Shown piece after piece: positions 33,531-43,075 of a stretch of 64,000 bases of DNA; positions within the stretch are counted from its first letter, which is position 1, and every line of letters starts with the position of its first letter. Source of the DNA: Candidatus Gastranaerophilales bacterium (lineage in GTDB: Bacteria > Cyanobacteriota > Vampirovibrionia > Gastranaerophilales > Gastranaerophilaceae); NCBI GenBank assembly GCA_944324865.1, contig CALUXW010000001.1, forward strand, positions 227,488 through 291,487. Direction: 5' to 3'. Below the pieces are notes generated by a model. The model saw only the letters and a program-made list of their open reading frames with translations. It made no database searches and was not told the DNA's origin. The position numbers and the translations under genes were made by a program.

Positions 33531-33716
33531 ATTTATTCCCCCTATAAACTCGTGTTATATTTAATAAAAATAATTTAGTAATAAAATTGATATAAAAATT
33601 ATTAAAAGTATATAAAAAAGCCGGAAATGCTTATTTTATAAGGAAAATAAATATTAAGTTTTTTAACATTTCTGCAATTTTTAAAAAGAATTTTTTTTTA
33701 TTAATACATATAGGTA

Positions 33717-34511
33717 GTGTGTGGTATAGAAGTAGTGAAATTAGAAAGTATTAATAGCACCTCAAATTACGCTCATGAACGTGTTTTAGGTCAAAATACA
33801 AGATTTTATCCGAACAGAAACAGCTTTGATACTTTTGTTAAAAGCGACATTAGGATTAACCCTGCAAAATCAAATCCAATATATCAAATTGATGATACAT
33901 ATCTTGCAACAATATTCCCAATGCTCTATATAACAAAATATTCAAATCCTGGTTTTTTAAGCGAAGCTGCGATAAACAACAAAAACATTAAAGATGCAAT
34001 TGGCAATAAAGACATAAAGGTAAAGATATATCCCCATAATGTTTCAAGTGAAATATATCCTCATTTTATTCCAACATATAAAGCATCATTCAAAATAATG
34101 CAAAAAAGTGGCGAAAGCTTTACAAAAAATGACTATGAGACCATGAAAAAAGCGGCTTTACTACATGATGTAGGAAAGGCATACATACCAGATTCAATAT
34201 TAAACAAAAAAGGCAAACTTAATTCTTCAGAAAGAGAAGTTGTTGACAAACATGCACAATTAAGTTATGAAACACTCAAGAGTGGAGGGGTTAAACCAGA
34301 AGTATTGCACATAGTAAAAAACCATCATACATATTCTATTGAAAATGAACCACTTGTACAGATAATGCAAATTGCTGACATCTGGAGTGCACTGAAGGAA
34401 AATCGACCTTACAAAAAATCTTTCAGTGACAAAGAGGCATTAAGAATACTGTACGAAAGAGCTGAAAACGGAGATTTTGAAAAGAAATATATTGATGCAC
34501 TCAGTGCATAA
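33717..34511 (+). CDS. HD domain phosphohydrolase with unusual N-terminal extension (HD-GYP-like, no GYP)
   Basis: A 264-residue protein. Residues 1-125 match no domain I know. About 125-255 form an HD domain of HD-GYP type: LLHDVGKAYIPDSILNKKG (H150-D151, GK 153-154), VVDKHAQLSYETL, VKNHH and MQIADIWSALKENRPYK. The GYP triplet after the second HH is replaced (HHTYSIENEP). Cyclic-di-GMP hydrolysis is therefore possible but doubtful; the fold may act on another nucleotide. A PilZ-domain protein at 40846 suggests the cell uses cyclic-di-GMP. The start is GTG 33717 or GTG 33735; neither has a strong ribosome site. Confidence 0.8.
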   Translation: MCGIEVVKLESINSTSNYAHERVLGQNTRFYPNRNSFDTFVKSDIRINPAKSNPIYQIDDTYLATIFPMLYITKYSNPGFLSEAAINNKNIKDAIGNKDIKVKIYPHNVSSEIYPHFIPTYKASFKIMQKSGESFTKNDYETMKKAALLHDVGKAYIPDSILNKKGKLNSSEREVVDKHAQLSYETLKSGGVKPEVLHIVKNHHTYSIENEPLVQIMQIADIWSALKENRPYKKSFSDKEALRILYERAENGDFEKKYIDALSA

Positions 34512-34599
34512 ATCAAACCACTTGTGTATATCTTCTTTGGCAATTGAATATTTAAGATAAGGAAATTAAACTTATTCATTATTGCGAAGGAGTTTAAAA

Positions 34600-35838
34600 A
34601 TGAAATTCGAGGATTTTTTATTTACACATGACGGCGCTGATTTATTTGAAAAGACACAGGGGCTTGATGAAGTACTTACAAGTGGAGTAATGACAGGTAG
34701 CGAAGGACTCGGCATACGCCTTAGCGAAAAAACATCACCTGAAGTGAAAATAAAAGAAAAAAGTGGCAGTGAACACAAAGTAATTATGCTTGGTTCGAAT
34801 TCATATTTAAATTTAAATACAAATAAAAAAGTATGCGAAGCTGCAATGAGAGCTATAGAAAAATTTGGCTACGGGATGGGAGCAGTATCTGTTTATGCAG
34901 GCATTACAGATATACACAAAGAACTTGAAAAAAGAATTGCAAATTTTTATGGCTGCGAAGATGCAGTTTTATTTCCCAGTGGTTACGGAACTAACATAGG
35001 AGTGATTTCCGCACTATGTTCAAAAAACGATATTATAATTAACGACAGCGCAAATCATGCATCAATTTTTGACGGCTCGAAATTGTCTGGTGCAAAATTA
35101 AAAATTTATCCCCATGGGGATATAAAAGCACTTGAAAAAATTCTTCAAAAATTAAAAAATACAAATGCAGCAAAATTAATAATTACGGACGGAGTTTTTT
35201 CAATGTACGGTGACATTGCAAAACTTGACATAATTTGCGATTTAGCATCTTATTACGGTGCAAAAGTTATGGTAGATGACGCACATGGTCTTGGTATTGT
35301 AGGTGCAACTGGCAAAGGTAGTGCACAAGCATGCAACGTAGAAAAAAGAATAGATTTAAATGTTGGTATGTTAAGCAAAACTGCCGGAGCAATAGGAGGT
35401 TATTGTGCAACAACAAAGAAAATTGCACAATATTTAAGGCATTATGCAAGAAGTTATTTCTTTTCGACATCATTACCCGCCCCTGTTGTTGCAGGACTAA
35501 ATGAGGTATTTAAACTTCTTGAGCATGACAGAGCCGGAAGAAAAGAACTGTGGCTAAACATAACTTTGCTAAGAGAAAAATTAAGCAAGGCTGGCTTTAA
35601 TACTGAAAATACGCAATCAGGTATAATACCAATAGTAATAGGAAATGAATCAATATTGTTCAAAATGCATCAAGACCTTCGCCTAAGTGGAGTTTACACA
35701 AATATTGTTACCTATCCAGCAGTAAGAAGAAAAGACTGCAGATTAAGACTTTGCGCAATGAAAGACTTAACAAAAACGCAAATTGAACGTGCGGTTGAAA
35801 TAATTAGTAAAATAGGCAAAAAATACGGTGTAATATAA
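34600..35838 (+). CDS. Alpha-oxoamine synthase family PLP enzyme (AONS/KBL/SPT-like)
   Basis: Condenses an acyl-CoA with an amino acid, releasing CO2; family members include 8-amino-7-oxononanoate synthase, 2-amino-3-ketobutyrate CoA ligase and serine palmitoyltransferase. The start at 34600 follows GAAGGAG by 7 nt. The 412-residue chain has NSYLNLNTN, KFGYGMGAVSVYAGI, the HASIFDG His, VDDAHGLG and the PLP lysine in MLSKTAGAIGGY. The N-terminal 40 residues are extra relative to BioF. The GMGAVSVYAG loop differs from the usual GxGGxR of BioF/KBL, so biotin synthesis is not certain. No acyl carrier, biotin or sphingolipid genes are adjacent. Confidence 0.9.
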   Translation: MKFEDFLFTHDGADLFEKTQGLDEVLTSGVMTGSEGLGIRLSEKTSPEVKIKEKSGSEHKVIMLGSNSYLNLNTNKKVCEAAMRAIEKFGYGMGAVSVYAGITDIHKELEKRIANFYGCEDAVLFPSGYGTNIGVISALCSKNDIIINDSANHASIFDGSKLSGAKLKIYPHGDIKALEKILQKLKNTNAAKLIITDGVFSMYGDIAKLDIICDLASYYGAKVMVDDAHGLGIVGATGKGSAQACNVEKRIDLNVGMLSKTAGAIGGYCATTKKIAQYLRHYARSYFFSTSLPAPVVAGLNEVFKLLEHDRAGRKELWLNITLLREKLSKAGFNTENTQSGIIPIVIGNESILFKMHQDLRLSGVYTNIVTYPAVRRKDCRLRLCAMKDLTKTQIERAVEIISKIGKKYGVI

Positions 35839-35839
35839 A

Positions 35840-36223
35840 CTACTTTATGTCTTCAGTTTGACGACTTGAGCGAGTAATTTCTCTTCCTCGTATGTCGTAA
35901 TATTTACCGTTCCCATTTTCATCTTCAACATAAGAACCTGTCTTACGACCACGTTGGTCATACATTGTAAAATTATTAGTTTCTCCATCACGTACTGCCT
36001 TACCCAAACTCCTGCCGCGAGCATCTTGAATATTTTTCTCTTTGACTTTTTCTTTTTCTTTTACATTTTCTTCATTACCAGAGGAAACATTAGCAGCAGC
36101 CTGAACTTTTACTTTTTTCGTTTTTTCAATTTTGTGACCATACTTATCATACTTTGTGCGCGCAAGTACAGGTGCACAAACTACAAATATGGCTAGCAGA
36201 AACAAAGTTACAAACTTTTTCAT
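35840..36223 (-). CDS. Exported protein with four YD/DxxGR-type repeats
   Basis: A 127-residue protein with a clear signal peptide (MKKFVTLFLLAIFVVCAPVLA). After a Lys/Glu-rich linker it carries a short repeat about every 18-25 residues: YDKYGHKIEK, QDARGRSLGKAV, YDQRGRKTGSYV and YDIRGREITRS. The Tyr-Asp and Gly-Arg positions recall sugar-binding YD strands of Rhs/wall-associated proteins, but the repeats are few. AAGGAGAATCTGT precedes the ATG. Probably periplasmic or surface-bound. Its stop is 2 nt from the convergent PLP enzyme. Function unknown. Confidence 0.75.
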   Translation of the reverse strand: MKKFVTLFLLAIFVVCAPVLARTKYDKYGHKIEKTKKVKVQAAANVSSGNEENVKEKEKVKEKNIQDARGRSLGKAVRDGETNNFTMYDQRGRKTGSYVEDENGNGKYYDIRGREITRSSRQTEDIK

Positions 36224-36296
36224 ACAGATTCTCCTTTAGTATATTTAAAATAACAAAACGAAATTATTTTGTTATATATATTATTATATATTATTT

Positions 36297-36325
36297 TTCA
36301 TATTTTATAAAGATTGTGGTAATAT
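36297..36325 (+). promoter_or_regulatory. Candidate promoter for def-fmt-aroH, leaderless arrangement
   Basis: TAATAT at 36320-36325 lies 17 nt after TTCATA at 36297-36302 (4 of 6 matches each to the consensus boxes). The def ATG is only 6 nt after the -10 box and has no Shine-Dalgarno, so the mRNA may start at the start codon. Confidence 0.4.
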
Positions 36326-36331
36326 TTAATT

Positions 36332-36913
36332 ATGACTATATTGAAAATTTTAAAATACGGAGATGAAAAACTTCGTCAAAAATGTAAGGAAGTATCAAAA
36401 GTATCAAAAAAAATTAAAATACTTGCCCAAAACATGATTGACACCATGTATGCAAATAACGGCGTAGGTCTTGCTGCACCGCAGGTTGGCGAAAACATAA
36501 GATTATTTGTAATAGATGTGTCAACTGATGATGAGCCCCTAAACCCGATTGTTTTTATTAATCCTAAAATTATTAAAAAAAGTGGTGCAATAAAAAGCAA
36601 CGAAGGTTGTTTAAGCTTTCCTAAAGCTTATGTGGATGTCAGGAGATATAAAAATATCTTGGTAAAAGCTACCGATTTAAAAGGAAGAACTTTTGTGTTA
36701 GAAGCAAAAAACGGCGAACTTCTTGCAAGAGCAATACAGCATGAATACGACCATTTGGAAGGAATTTTATTTATTGATCATTCAAGAAATATCTTCGAAG
36801 CAATTGAAGTTTTAAAACAAAACAACCTTCCTTCGATAGAACAAAACAAAATACTGGATGAACAAGAATTGGAAGATGAAATTTTGAAACAAGAGAGTGA
36901 AAATAAGGAATAG
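36332..36913 (+). CDS. def: Peptide deformylase
   Basis: Removes the N-formyl group from nascent proteins. The 193-residue metalloenzyme has all three motifs: GVGLAAPQVG, EGCLSFP with the metal Cys, and QHEYDHLEG with the two metal His and catalytic Glu. A charged C-terminal tail of about 35 residues follows. It is 3 nt before fmt, the enzyme that puts the formyl group on, a standard pairing. Confidence 0.98.
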   Translation: MTILKILKYGDEKLRQKCKEVSKVSKKIKILAQNMIDTMYANNGVGLAAPQVGENIRLFVIDVSTDDEPLNPIVFINPKIIKKSGAIKSNEGCLSFPKAYVDVRRYKNILVKATDLKGRTFVLEAKNGELLARAIQHEYDHLEGILFIDHSRNIFEAIEVLKQNNLPSIEQNKILDEQELEDEILKQESENKE

Positions 36914-36916
36914 AGT

Positions 36917-37858
36917 TTGAAAATAGTTTTTTTTGCAACACCCGACATAGCAATAGAATCGTTCAAATATTTCATTAACTCGAAAGACTATGAAGTCTGT
37001 GCTTTAGTCACACAACCACCAAAGCCTTCCTGCAGAGGCAAAAAAATAATTCAAAGCAAAATTAAAACAATTGCTATCGAAAATAATATAGATATTTTAG
37101 AACCTAAAAAAATTTCAAAAGAACCTGAACTGATACACAAACTTAAGTCTTATAAATCAGATTTTTTCGTCACATTTGCCTTTGGACAAATATTATCAGA
37201 TGAAGTAATTAACATTCCAAAATACGCAACAATTAATCTCCATGCCTCTCTTTTGCCTTGTTATAGAGGTGCAAATCCAATATGTGAAGCAATTTTAAAT
37301 GGTGATAAAAAAACCGGAATAACTACCATGAAAACCGTTTTGGAACTTGATGCTGGAGATATTTGTCTGCAAGAAGAAATATTACTTGATGAAGAAATAA
37401 CAACGCCTGAACTAATGAGCAAAATCAGCTCACTTTCTCCAGCATTGCTAGATAAAACACTTAAGGGATTATATAAAGGCACATTAAAAACCATAAAGCA
37501 AGATAAAAACAGAGCAACATTTACTAAAAAAATAACAAAAGAGGACAAACAAATAAATTGGGAATCCGATGCACAAAAAATCCACAACAAAATACGTGCA
37601 ATGCACACAATAAACACTTGTCATACTTCTTTTAACGGTAAGCTTGTCAAAATATTAAAGACAAAAGTTATCAACAATGACAATAAAGCAAGATGCGGAG
37701 AAGTACTAAGTATAGGCAAAAACGGAATCAGTATATGCTGTGCAAAAGATGCGCTATTATTAATCAGTGTTAAACCTGAAGGCAAAAATGAAATGAGTGC
37801 ATATAATTGGAGTTTAGGTGCAAAAATTAAAACAGGAGATATTTTAAAGTCATGTTGA
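36917..37858 (+). CDS. fmt: Methionyl-tRNA formyltransferase
   Basis: Formylates initiator Met-tRNA with 10-formyl-tetrahydrofolate. It starts at TTG 36917, preceded by AAGGAA. The 313-residue protein has the N-terminal FFATPDIAIESF, the active-site Asn/His strand INLHASLLPCYRGANPI, GITTMKTVLELDAGDIC and the C-terminal OB-like domain (INWESDAQKIHNKIRAM). It overlaps aroH by 7 nt. Confidence 0.97.
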   Translation: MKIVFFATPDIAIESFKYFINSKDYEVCALVTQPPKPSCRGKKIIQSKIKTIAIENNIDILEPKKISKEPELIHKLKSYKSDFFVTFAFGQILSDEVINIPKYATINLHASLLPCYRGANPICEAILNGDKKTGITTMKTVLELDAGDICLQEEILLDEEITTPELMSKISSLSPALLDKTLKGLYKGTLKTIKQDKNRATFTKKITKEDKQINWESDAQKIHNKIRAMHTINTCHTSFNGKLVKILKTKVINNDNKARCGEVLSIGKNGISICCAKDALLLISVKPEGKNEMSAYNWSLGAKIKTGDILKSC

Positions 37859-38217
37859 CACGTGGAATAAGAGGTGCAATAACCCTTGAAAAAAATGACA
37901 AAAAATCAATAAAAGATGGCACTGTTCAGCTTTTAGACACAATTTTAGATAAAAATAATATAGAACTAGAAAATATTGCCTTTGCAATTTTTACTGTAAC
38001 ACCAGATATAGATGCTGATTTTCCGGCAAAATATGCAAGAGAATATTGTGGTTTTGAAGATATACCAATGATGTGTTATAGGGAGATGGATGCAAAAGGG
38101 GCAATAGAAAAATGTTTACGTGTACTCATATGTATAAATACAACCAAAAAACAAAAGGAAATTAAGCATCAGTACTTAAAAGGCGCAGCAGTACTTCGCC
38201 CTGATATAAAGGAATAA
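37852..38217 (+). CDS. aroH: Chorismate mutase, AroH type
   Basis: Rearranges chorismate to prephenate on the way to phenylalanine and tyrosine. The 121-residue chain belongs to the monofunctional AroH class (trimeric, pseudo-alpha-beta barrel). It has RGIRGAITLEKND with the active-site Arg, the FTVTPDIDADFPAKYAREY motif and the late YLKGAAVLRPD. The AroH class is mostly seen in Bacillus and Cyanobacteria-type lineages. It is co-transcribed with fmt and lies 5 nt before a peptidase gene. Confidence 0.95.
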   Translation: MLTRGIRGAITLEKNDKKSIKDGTVQLLDTILDKNNIELENIAFAIFTVTPDIDADFPAKYAREYCGFEDIPMMCYREMDAKGAIEKCLRVLICINTTKKQKEIKHQYLKGAAVLRPDIKE

Positions 38218-38222
38218 CCAAA

Positions 38223-39560
38223 ATGCCGAACTATATTAAAAAAGAACAAATTAACTACCCTTATTTATCTGAGCCAGTAAATATTTACACTTATCCCAGC
38301 GGGCATAAAGTTGTAATAGCCAAAAAGGACTCCCATATGGCAAACATTAGCAGTTGGGTTAAAACCGGCTCAATTAATGAAAACAAAGAAAATAACGGAG
38401 TATCCCACTTTTTAGAGCACGTAATGTTTAAAGGTACAACAAAATACAAAGCAGGTGTTTTTGACAGGACGTTGGAATCTAAAGGTGGTATTATAAATGC
38501 TGCAACCTGGAAAGACTATACATACTATTACGTTACTATCCCAAAACGAGCTTTTGACATTGCAGTGCATATGCATGCCGATATGATGACAGATCCTATT
38601 ATTCCCGAAGAAGAAGTTGGACCTGCCTTTGAGTTTGGCAAAGAAGTACCCAAACAAAAACGGGAGAGATATGTTGTAATAGAAGAAATACGTATGGGTA
38701 AAGACAACAACTGGAGAAAAGTTTATTCAACATTGAACAATGCTATGTATAAAAGTCATCCATATAAAAGAGACGTAATTGGAACGGGCGAAATTATTGC
38801 ATCTATACCTCGTGATGAAATCATGAAATACTATAAAACGTTTTACACTCCAAATAATATTACAACAGTTGTAGTTGGAGATTTTGAAGATAATGAAATC
38901 CTTGAAAAAATTGAAAAAGAATTTAAGTTTAAAGATTTCTCAACTACCCAAAAATGCAAAACGGACAAAAAAATACCCGAGGTAATTATAAAACAACCTG
39001 AATACATAGAACAAAAAGCCAATGTTAACACAGCATACCTAATGCTGGGTTTTCTTTGTGAAAGTGCAAAAAATTTAAAAGAAACAATAGCACTTGATGT
39101 AATTTCAATAATACTTGGAGAAGGAAAAAGTTCCAGATTAAATATGAGATTCATAGAAGGCATAAAAGAGCCTTATGTCACACAGATTGAAACATGTCAT
39201 TATCAATTTAAAGATGGAGATAACTTTTTTATAGAAGCTAATTTTTCTCCAGATAAAAAAGAATTATTTATTGAAGAGTTAAAAGATGAGTTAAAAAAAC
39301 TTTCAAATATAAATGATGAAGAGCTTAAAAAGGCAAAAAAAAGGGTAAAGGTGAACTTTGCTCAAGATGCGGAAACAGTATCTGATATTGCTGATTCAAT
39401 AGGTTATTATATGACAGTTTGTGAAGATTTAATGCCGGCAAGCAAATATCTTTCAACTCTTGAAGAAATTAATGGTGAATATTTATCAAATTTTGCCAAA
39501 AAGTACTTATCACCTGATGTTTGCTCAATAAGTGTTTTATTGCCTGAAGGAGAAAATTAA
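38223..39560 (+). CDS. M16 family zinc peptidase (catalytic subunit)
   Basis: A 445-residue insulinase-like peptidase. The inverted zinc motif HFLEH at 62-66 and the distal Glu in VVIEEIRMGKDN are both present, so this copy should be active. Two homologous halves are visible: the active N-terminal domain and the C-terminal domain with YLMLGFLCESAKN and SSRLNMRFIEG. It shares one base with the next gene, an M16 protein without the zinc motif. Such pairs form heterodimers resembling mitochondrial processing peptidase. No signal peptide is seen. Confidence 0.95.
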   Translation: MPNYIKKEQINYPYLSEPVNIYTYPSGHKVVIAKKDSHMANISSWVKTGSINENKENNGVSHFLEHVMFKGTTKYKAGVFDRTLESKGGIINAATWKDYTYYYVTIPKRAFDIAVHMHADMMTDPIIPEEEVGPAFEFGKEVPKQKRERYVVIEEIRMGKDNNWRKVYSTLNNAMYKSHPYKRDVIGTGEIIASIPRDEIMKYYKTFYTPNNITTVVVGDFEDNEILEKIEKEFKFKDFSTTQKCKTDKKIPEVIIKQPEYIEQKANVNTAYLMLGFLCESAKNLKETIALDVISIILGEGKSSRLNMRFIEGIKEPYVTQIETCHYQFKDGDNFFIEANFSPDKKELFIEELKDELKKLSNINDEELKKAKKRVKVNFAQDAETVSDIADSIGYYMTVCEDLMPASKYLSTLEEINGEYLSNFAKKYLSPDVCSISVLLPEGEN

Positions 39561-40795
39561 TGGAACACATAATAAAAAACAATATCGATATAATTATAAA
39601 TCACAGAAAAAACACGCCCAGAACAGCAGTGTGTTTCTATTTTGCAATAGATGAACCAGAAAGATATTCTGGTACACACGGACTTTTTGCAAAGCTCCTT
39701 TTACAAGGGACAAAAACAAAAGATGCAAAAACACTGGCTCAAGAACTTGAAAACAACTGCATAGATATAAACATAAAAGCAAAACAAGATTATCTGAAAG
39801 TCAGCTTTTTGTTTTTGAATGAAGATTTTAATCTTGCAATGCAATATGCAAAAGATATTTTGCTTAATTCTACGTTTGACGATTTAGAAAAAGAAAAATT
39901 TAAAACGAAAAATGAAATAAATACAGAATTAGACAACCCCAAAGCCTTGGCATCCGATGCCTTTATTAAAAGGCTATTTGATGGACACTACTATTCAAAT
40001 ACGGCATCTAAAGCACTCGATGAACTTGATAAAATAACTAAACAAGATATTATACAAACACATAAAAAAATTCTAAACTCGCGAAAAGTACTGTCAATTG
40101 CCGGCGATATAAAGAACACACAAGAACTTGTACAATATTTTGTACAAAATTTTGATTTCATGAAATCAAAAAAAACAAATTCAAAAATTTTAGAATATCA
40201 AAACTTTAATCCTCAAAGCGGTAATGTAGAAATTTTAAAAATTGAAAAAAATGACTTAAATCAAGCACAAATTTTTCAAGGTTTTATAGTTCCAGGCTTA
40301 AAAAGCGATTTTTATCCAAAATTATCAGTAATGAATAATATATTAGGTGCATCAGGACTAAGCTCAAGACTATTTGTCGAACTAAGAGATAAAAAAGGGC
40401 TTGCATATACGGTCAGAAGTGACTATGAAACACTCTACAAATCAGCAGTATTTAGTTTTTACATTGCAACAGAACCAAAAAATATCAAAAAATCTTTGGA
40501 AGGTTTTGAGTACGAATTGAAAAAATTAGCAAACAATCCTCCCACAAAAGAAGAACTTCAGGGTGCAAAAGAAAATATTACAGGAAAAATTGAGTATTTT
40601 TCTCAAACAAATTCGCAACTTTCTTCTACAGAGGGATACAGCTATTTAATGGATCTGGGACTAAATTTTAACGAAAAGTATATAAATATGATAAACAATG
40701 TAAATGCGCTTGATGTATGCGATGCTGCAAAAATTATACTTTCAAAAAATTCACTCATTTGTGCACTTGCTCCAAAGGAATATTTGAATTTTTAA
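39560..40795 (+). CDS. M16 family peptidase-like protein (non-catalytic partner)
   Basis: A 411-residue M16 fold protein. At the place of HxxEH it reads GTHGLFAKLLLQGTK, so the zinc ligands are lost. The C-terminal half keeps the substrate-side loop (GASGLSSRLFVELRDKKGLAYTV) with the R/Y region that binds peptide in the active partner. It almost certainly pairs with the upstream catalytic subunit, which ends at the same base where this one starts. Confidence 0.93.
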   Translation: MEHIIKNNIDIIINHRKNTPRTAVCFYFAIDEPERYSGTHGLFAKLLLQGTKTKDAKTLAQELENNCIDINIKAKQDYLKVSFLFLNEDFNLAMQYAKDILLNSTFDDLEKEKFKTKNEINTELDNPKALASDAFIKRLFDGHYYSNTASKALDELDKITKQDIIQTHKKILNSRKVLSIAGDIKNTQELVQYFVQNFDFMKSKKTNSKILEYQNFNPQSGNVEILKIEKNDLNQAQIFQGFIVPGLKSDFYPKLSVMNNILGASGLSSRLFVELRDKKGLAYTVRSDYETLYKSAVFSFYIATEPKNIKKSLEGFEYELKKLANNPPTKEELQGAKENITGKIEYFSQTNSQLSSTEGYSYLMDLGLNFNEKYINMINNVNALDVCDAAKIILSKNSLICALAPKEYLNF

Positions 40796-40809
40796 CTTTA
40801 TTTAAAAAT

Positions 40810-40838
40810 TTGCACAAAAATAAACCATAAATTAAAAT
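40810..40838 (+). promoter_or_regulatory. Candidate promoter for the PilZ gene, leaderless arrangement
   Basis: TTGCAC at 40810-40815, a 17-nt spacer, then TAAAAT at 40833-40838. Only 7 nt separate the -10 box from the ATG at 40846, and no Shine-Dalgarno is present. The clearest case in the window of a promoter that predicts a leaderless mRNA. Confidence 0.6.
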
Positions 40839-40845
40839 AAATAAT

Positions 40846-41433
40846 ATGAATGAGATAAAACGCGGACAAATCATAATTTTAAAAAATCCTAAATTTTCCG
40901 AATTGGAGGGGATAGTTGAAAGTGTTGAGGATGACAGAATCAAAATACACTACTCTAAGCAATACGAAAGTTATGCTTGGGCACTTGCAGAGGGAGATGA
41001 ACTAATTGCACAAATTCATACAATGTTTGGAATAAAAAACATGGAATCAATGGTCCTATATGCGCCATCAACAGACGGAAAACTCGTAATTGAAAATGCT
41101 GAAGCAATAAAAGTGAACCAAAAAAGGGAATATGTCCGTGCAGCAGTTGAATTTAGATTTTTTGTAAAAAAAGAAGAAAGTTTGATTGGAGCACTATGCA
41201 AAGATATATCTGCCGGGGGAATAAAGTTTATTCCTGATGAAAATATTTTTAACATAGATGATGAAGTTGTGCTAAGATTTTTAGGTGAAGAATTTGAAAA
41301 AGATTTAAATATAAAAGCACAAATAATAAAAGAAAACGCACAAGTGATAATAGCAAAATATTCACAAATAAATGAATTTGACAGAGATAAAATATCAAAA
41401 TTTTGTCAAAAAACCCTAAGTGCATTGGGTTAA
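40846..41433 (+). CDS. PilZ domain protein, likely cyclic-di-GMP binding
   Basis: A 195-residue soluble protein. The N-terminal 85 residues form a YcgR-like or flagellar-brake-type domain (GQIIILKNPKFSELEGIVES). The C-terminal PilZ domain (about 88-190) has KREYVRAAVEF and, later, DISAGGIKF. These correspond to the RxxxR and D/NxSxxG motifs that bind cyclic-di-GMP; here the first reads as K-R-E-Y-V-R. No motility or cellulose gene is adjacent, though a processive glycosyltransferase is at 12361. The next gene follows with a 14-nt gap. Confidence 0.85.
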   Translation: MNEIKRGQIIILKNPKFSELEGIVESVEDDRIKIHYSKQYESYAWALAEGDELIAQIHTMFGIKNMESMVLYAPSTDGKLVIENAEAIKVNQKREYVRAAVEFRFFVKKEESLIGALCKDISAGGIKFIPDENIFNIDDEVVLRFLGEEFEKDLNIKAQIIKENAQVIIAKYSQINEFDRDKISKFCQKTLSALG

Positions 41434-41447
41434 ATTCGGAGCATAAA

Positions 41448-43040
41448 TTGAAAACATATAATGAAATAAACAAAAAAATAAATAAGCTAACAAAAAGCGG
41501 GCAAATTCAAAAAGCAATAGAATACTGTCAGTCAATGTTAATGAATGAACCCTCCAATACCGCACTTTGTGTGCGACTTGGAGATTTATATATGGATTGG
41601 CATTTAGATGTATATCAAGCCAAACAATACATAGATGAGGCAATAACCCAATACCAAAGGGCATCTGAAAGCCTGGTTGATGACCCTCAAATATACTATA
41701 AAATCGGCTTTGCCTTTTATCACAAAGGTGAACTTGACAGAGCAATAAACTATTTTAACCTTGCGATTACAAAAGGTGCAAATAAGGCTCAGTGCCATTA
41801 CATGATAGCACAATCTTTAAAGAAAAAAGATCGTTATCACGATGCGCTCGACGAAGCAAATGAAGCACTGAAGCATACTTTACTTAAATCTTCCAGAATA
41901 CATTATCTTAAGCACAGGCTTTTAAAAGCCTTATTTTTCAAATCATATAAAACAAAAATCGAAAGTAATATAGATTTTTTCCTGGCAGCATTATTATTAC
42001 CATTTGATAAAGAAGCAATAAAAGATGTTTTAAATAAAATAAAAATTGTTACAATACTTCCAAAGCTCATCAATGCATACAAATTCTATGCTTTAAGAGA
42101 TTACGAAAAAGCAATTGGGATTTATTCTGAAGCAATAGATAAAATGCCTGGCTTTGCTCCCCTATATTCTCTCTTAGGCGATGTTTACAGAGCAGTTGGA
42201 AAACATGAAGAAGCAATTGTTGAATATAAAATGGCTCGTTGGATTGATTCATTGTGCTTTAGTGCATACTCGGGCCTTGTTCAAGCATATGAAGAAATGG
42301 GCGATTATGATAACGCAATTACAACATACAAAAAATTCATTTCCATACATCCTAACAGCGCTGTTTTACATAGCAACGTTGCAAACTTATACTTTATGAA
42401 AGGTGAAATCGAAGAAGCGATATCACACTATCAAAGCGCCATAACATTAAATCCCAAACAGGACTGGACAAGCTTAGTCGCACAAACACTGGGTTATATA
42501 CAACAAAATGTTACAAAAAACGTACAAGCAGCAATATCATCATTTCACATTGCGCATCTTTTAGCACCAAAAGAAATCGACATATATGTTAGTTTAGGAA
42601 GTGCATTTTATGATGCAGAAGACTATAAAAACGCTCTAATAGTGTATAGACGAGCACTTGAACTTGAACCAAACAATTCCAAAATACATTGTAATCTTGG
42701 ATACTTACACTGGGGCATGGGTGACTTGACCGAAGCGATAAAAGAATATAAATTATCAATAAAATACGATCCTGGTTATGATATAGCACACAACAATCTT
42801 GGTGTAATTTATCTTGACGATTTAGCACACATATCTAATGCAATAGAGTGTTTTAAACATGCTGCAGAAGCAAATCCAAACTATGCACTTGCTTATTATA
42901 ATCTCGGCAGAGCATATGCAATAAAAGGTGAAAAAATAGAAGCTGCAAAATATTACCAGCTTGCCTACGATGTTAATTCGGTAACAGACGAAATGGATCC
43001 GCAAGAAATACAAGAAAGATTAAATAATCTTTTTGACTAA
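41448..43040 (+). CDS. Tetratricopeptide repeat protein
   Basis: The TTG at 41448 follows GGAG by 6 nt and is preferred over an in-frame start at 41403 inside the PilZ gene. The 530-residue chain is nearly all TPR: about ten 34-residue helical pairs with the W/L-G-Y-A-P pattern, for example DPQIYYKIGFAFYHKGELD, APLYSLLGDVYRAVGKHEE, SKIHCNLGYLHWGMGDLTE and YALAYYNLGRAYAIKGEK. No transmembrane segment or signal peptide. It is a scaffold for protein-protein contacts; partner unknown. Confidence 0.9.
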   Translation: MKTYNEINKKINKLTKSGQIQKAIEYCQSMLMNEPSNTALCVRLGDLYMDWHLDVYQAKQYIDEAITQYQRASESLVDDPQIYYKIGFAFYHKGELDRAINYFNLAITKGANKAQCHYMIAQSLKKKDRYHDALDEANEALKHTLLKSSRIHYLKHRLLKALFFKSYKTKIESNIDFFLAALLLPFDKEAIKDVLNKIKIVTILPKLINAYKFYALRDYEKAIGIYSEAIDKMPGFAPLYSLLGDVYRAVGKHEEAIVEYKMARWIDSLCFSAYSGLVQAYEEMGDYDNAITTYKKFISIHPNSAVLHSNVANLYFMKGEIEEAISHYQSAITLNPKQDWTSLVAQTLGYIQQNVTKNVQAAISSFHIAHLLAPKEIDIYVSLGSAFYDAEDYKNALIVYRRALELEPNNSKIHCNLGYLHWGMGDLTEAIKEYKLSIKYDPGYDIAHNNLGVIYLDDLAHISNAIECFKHAAEANPNYALAYYNLGRAYAIKGEKIEAAKYYQLAYDVNSVTDEMDPQEIQERLNNLFD

Positions 43041-43075
43041 TAATAATTTTTTGGATTTTAGTGTAGAGTTATTCT

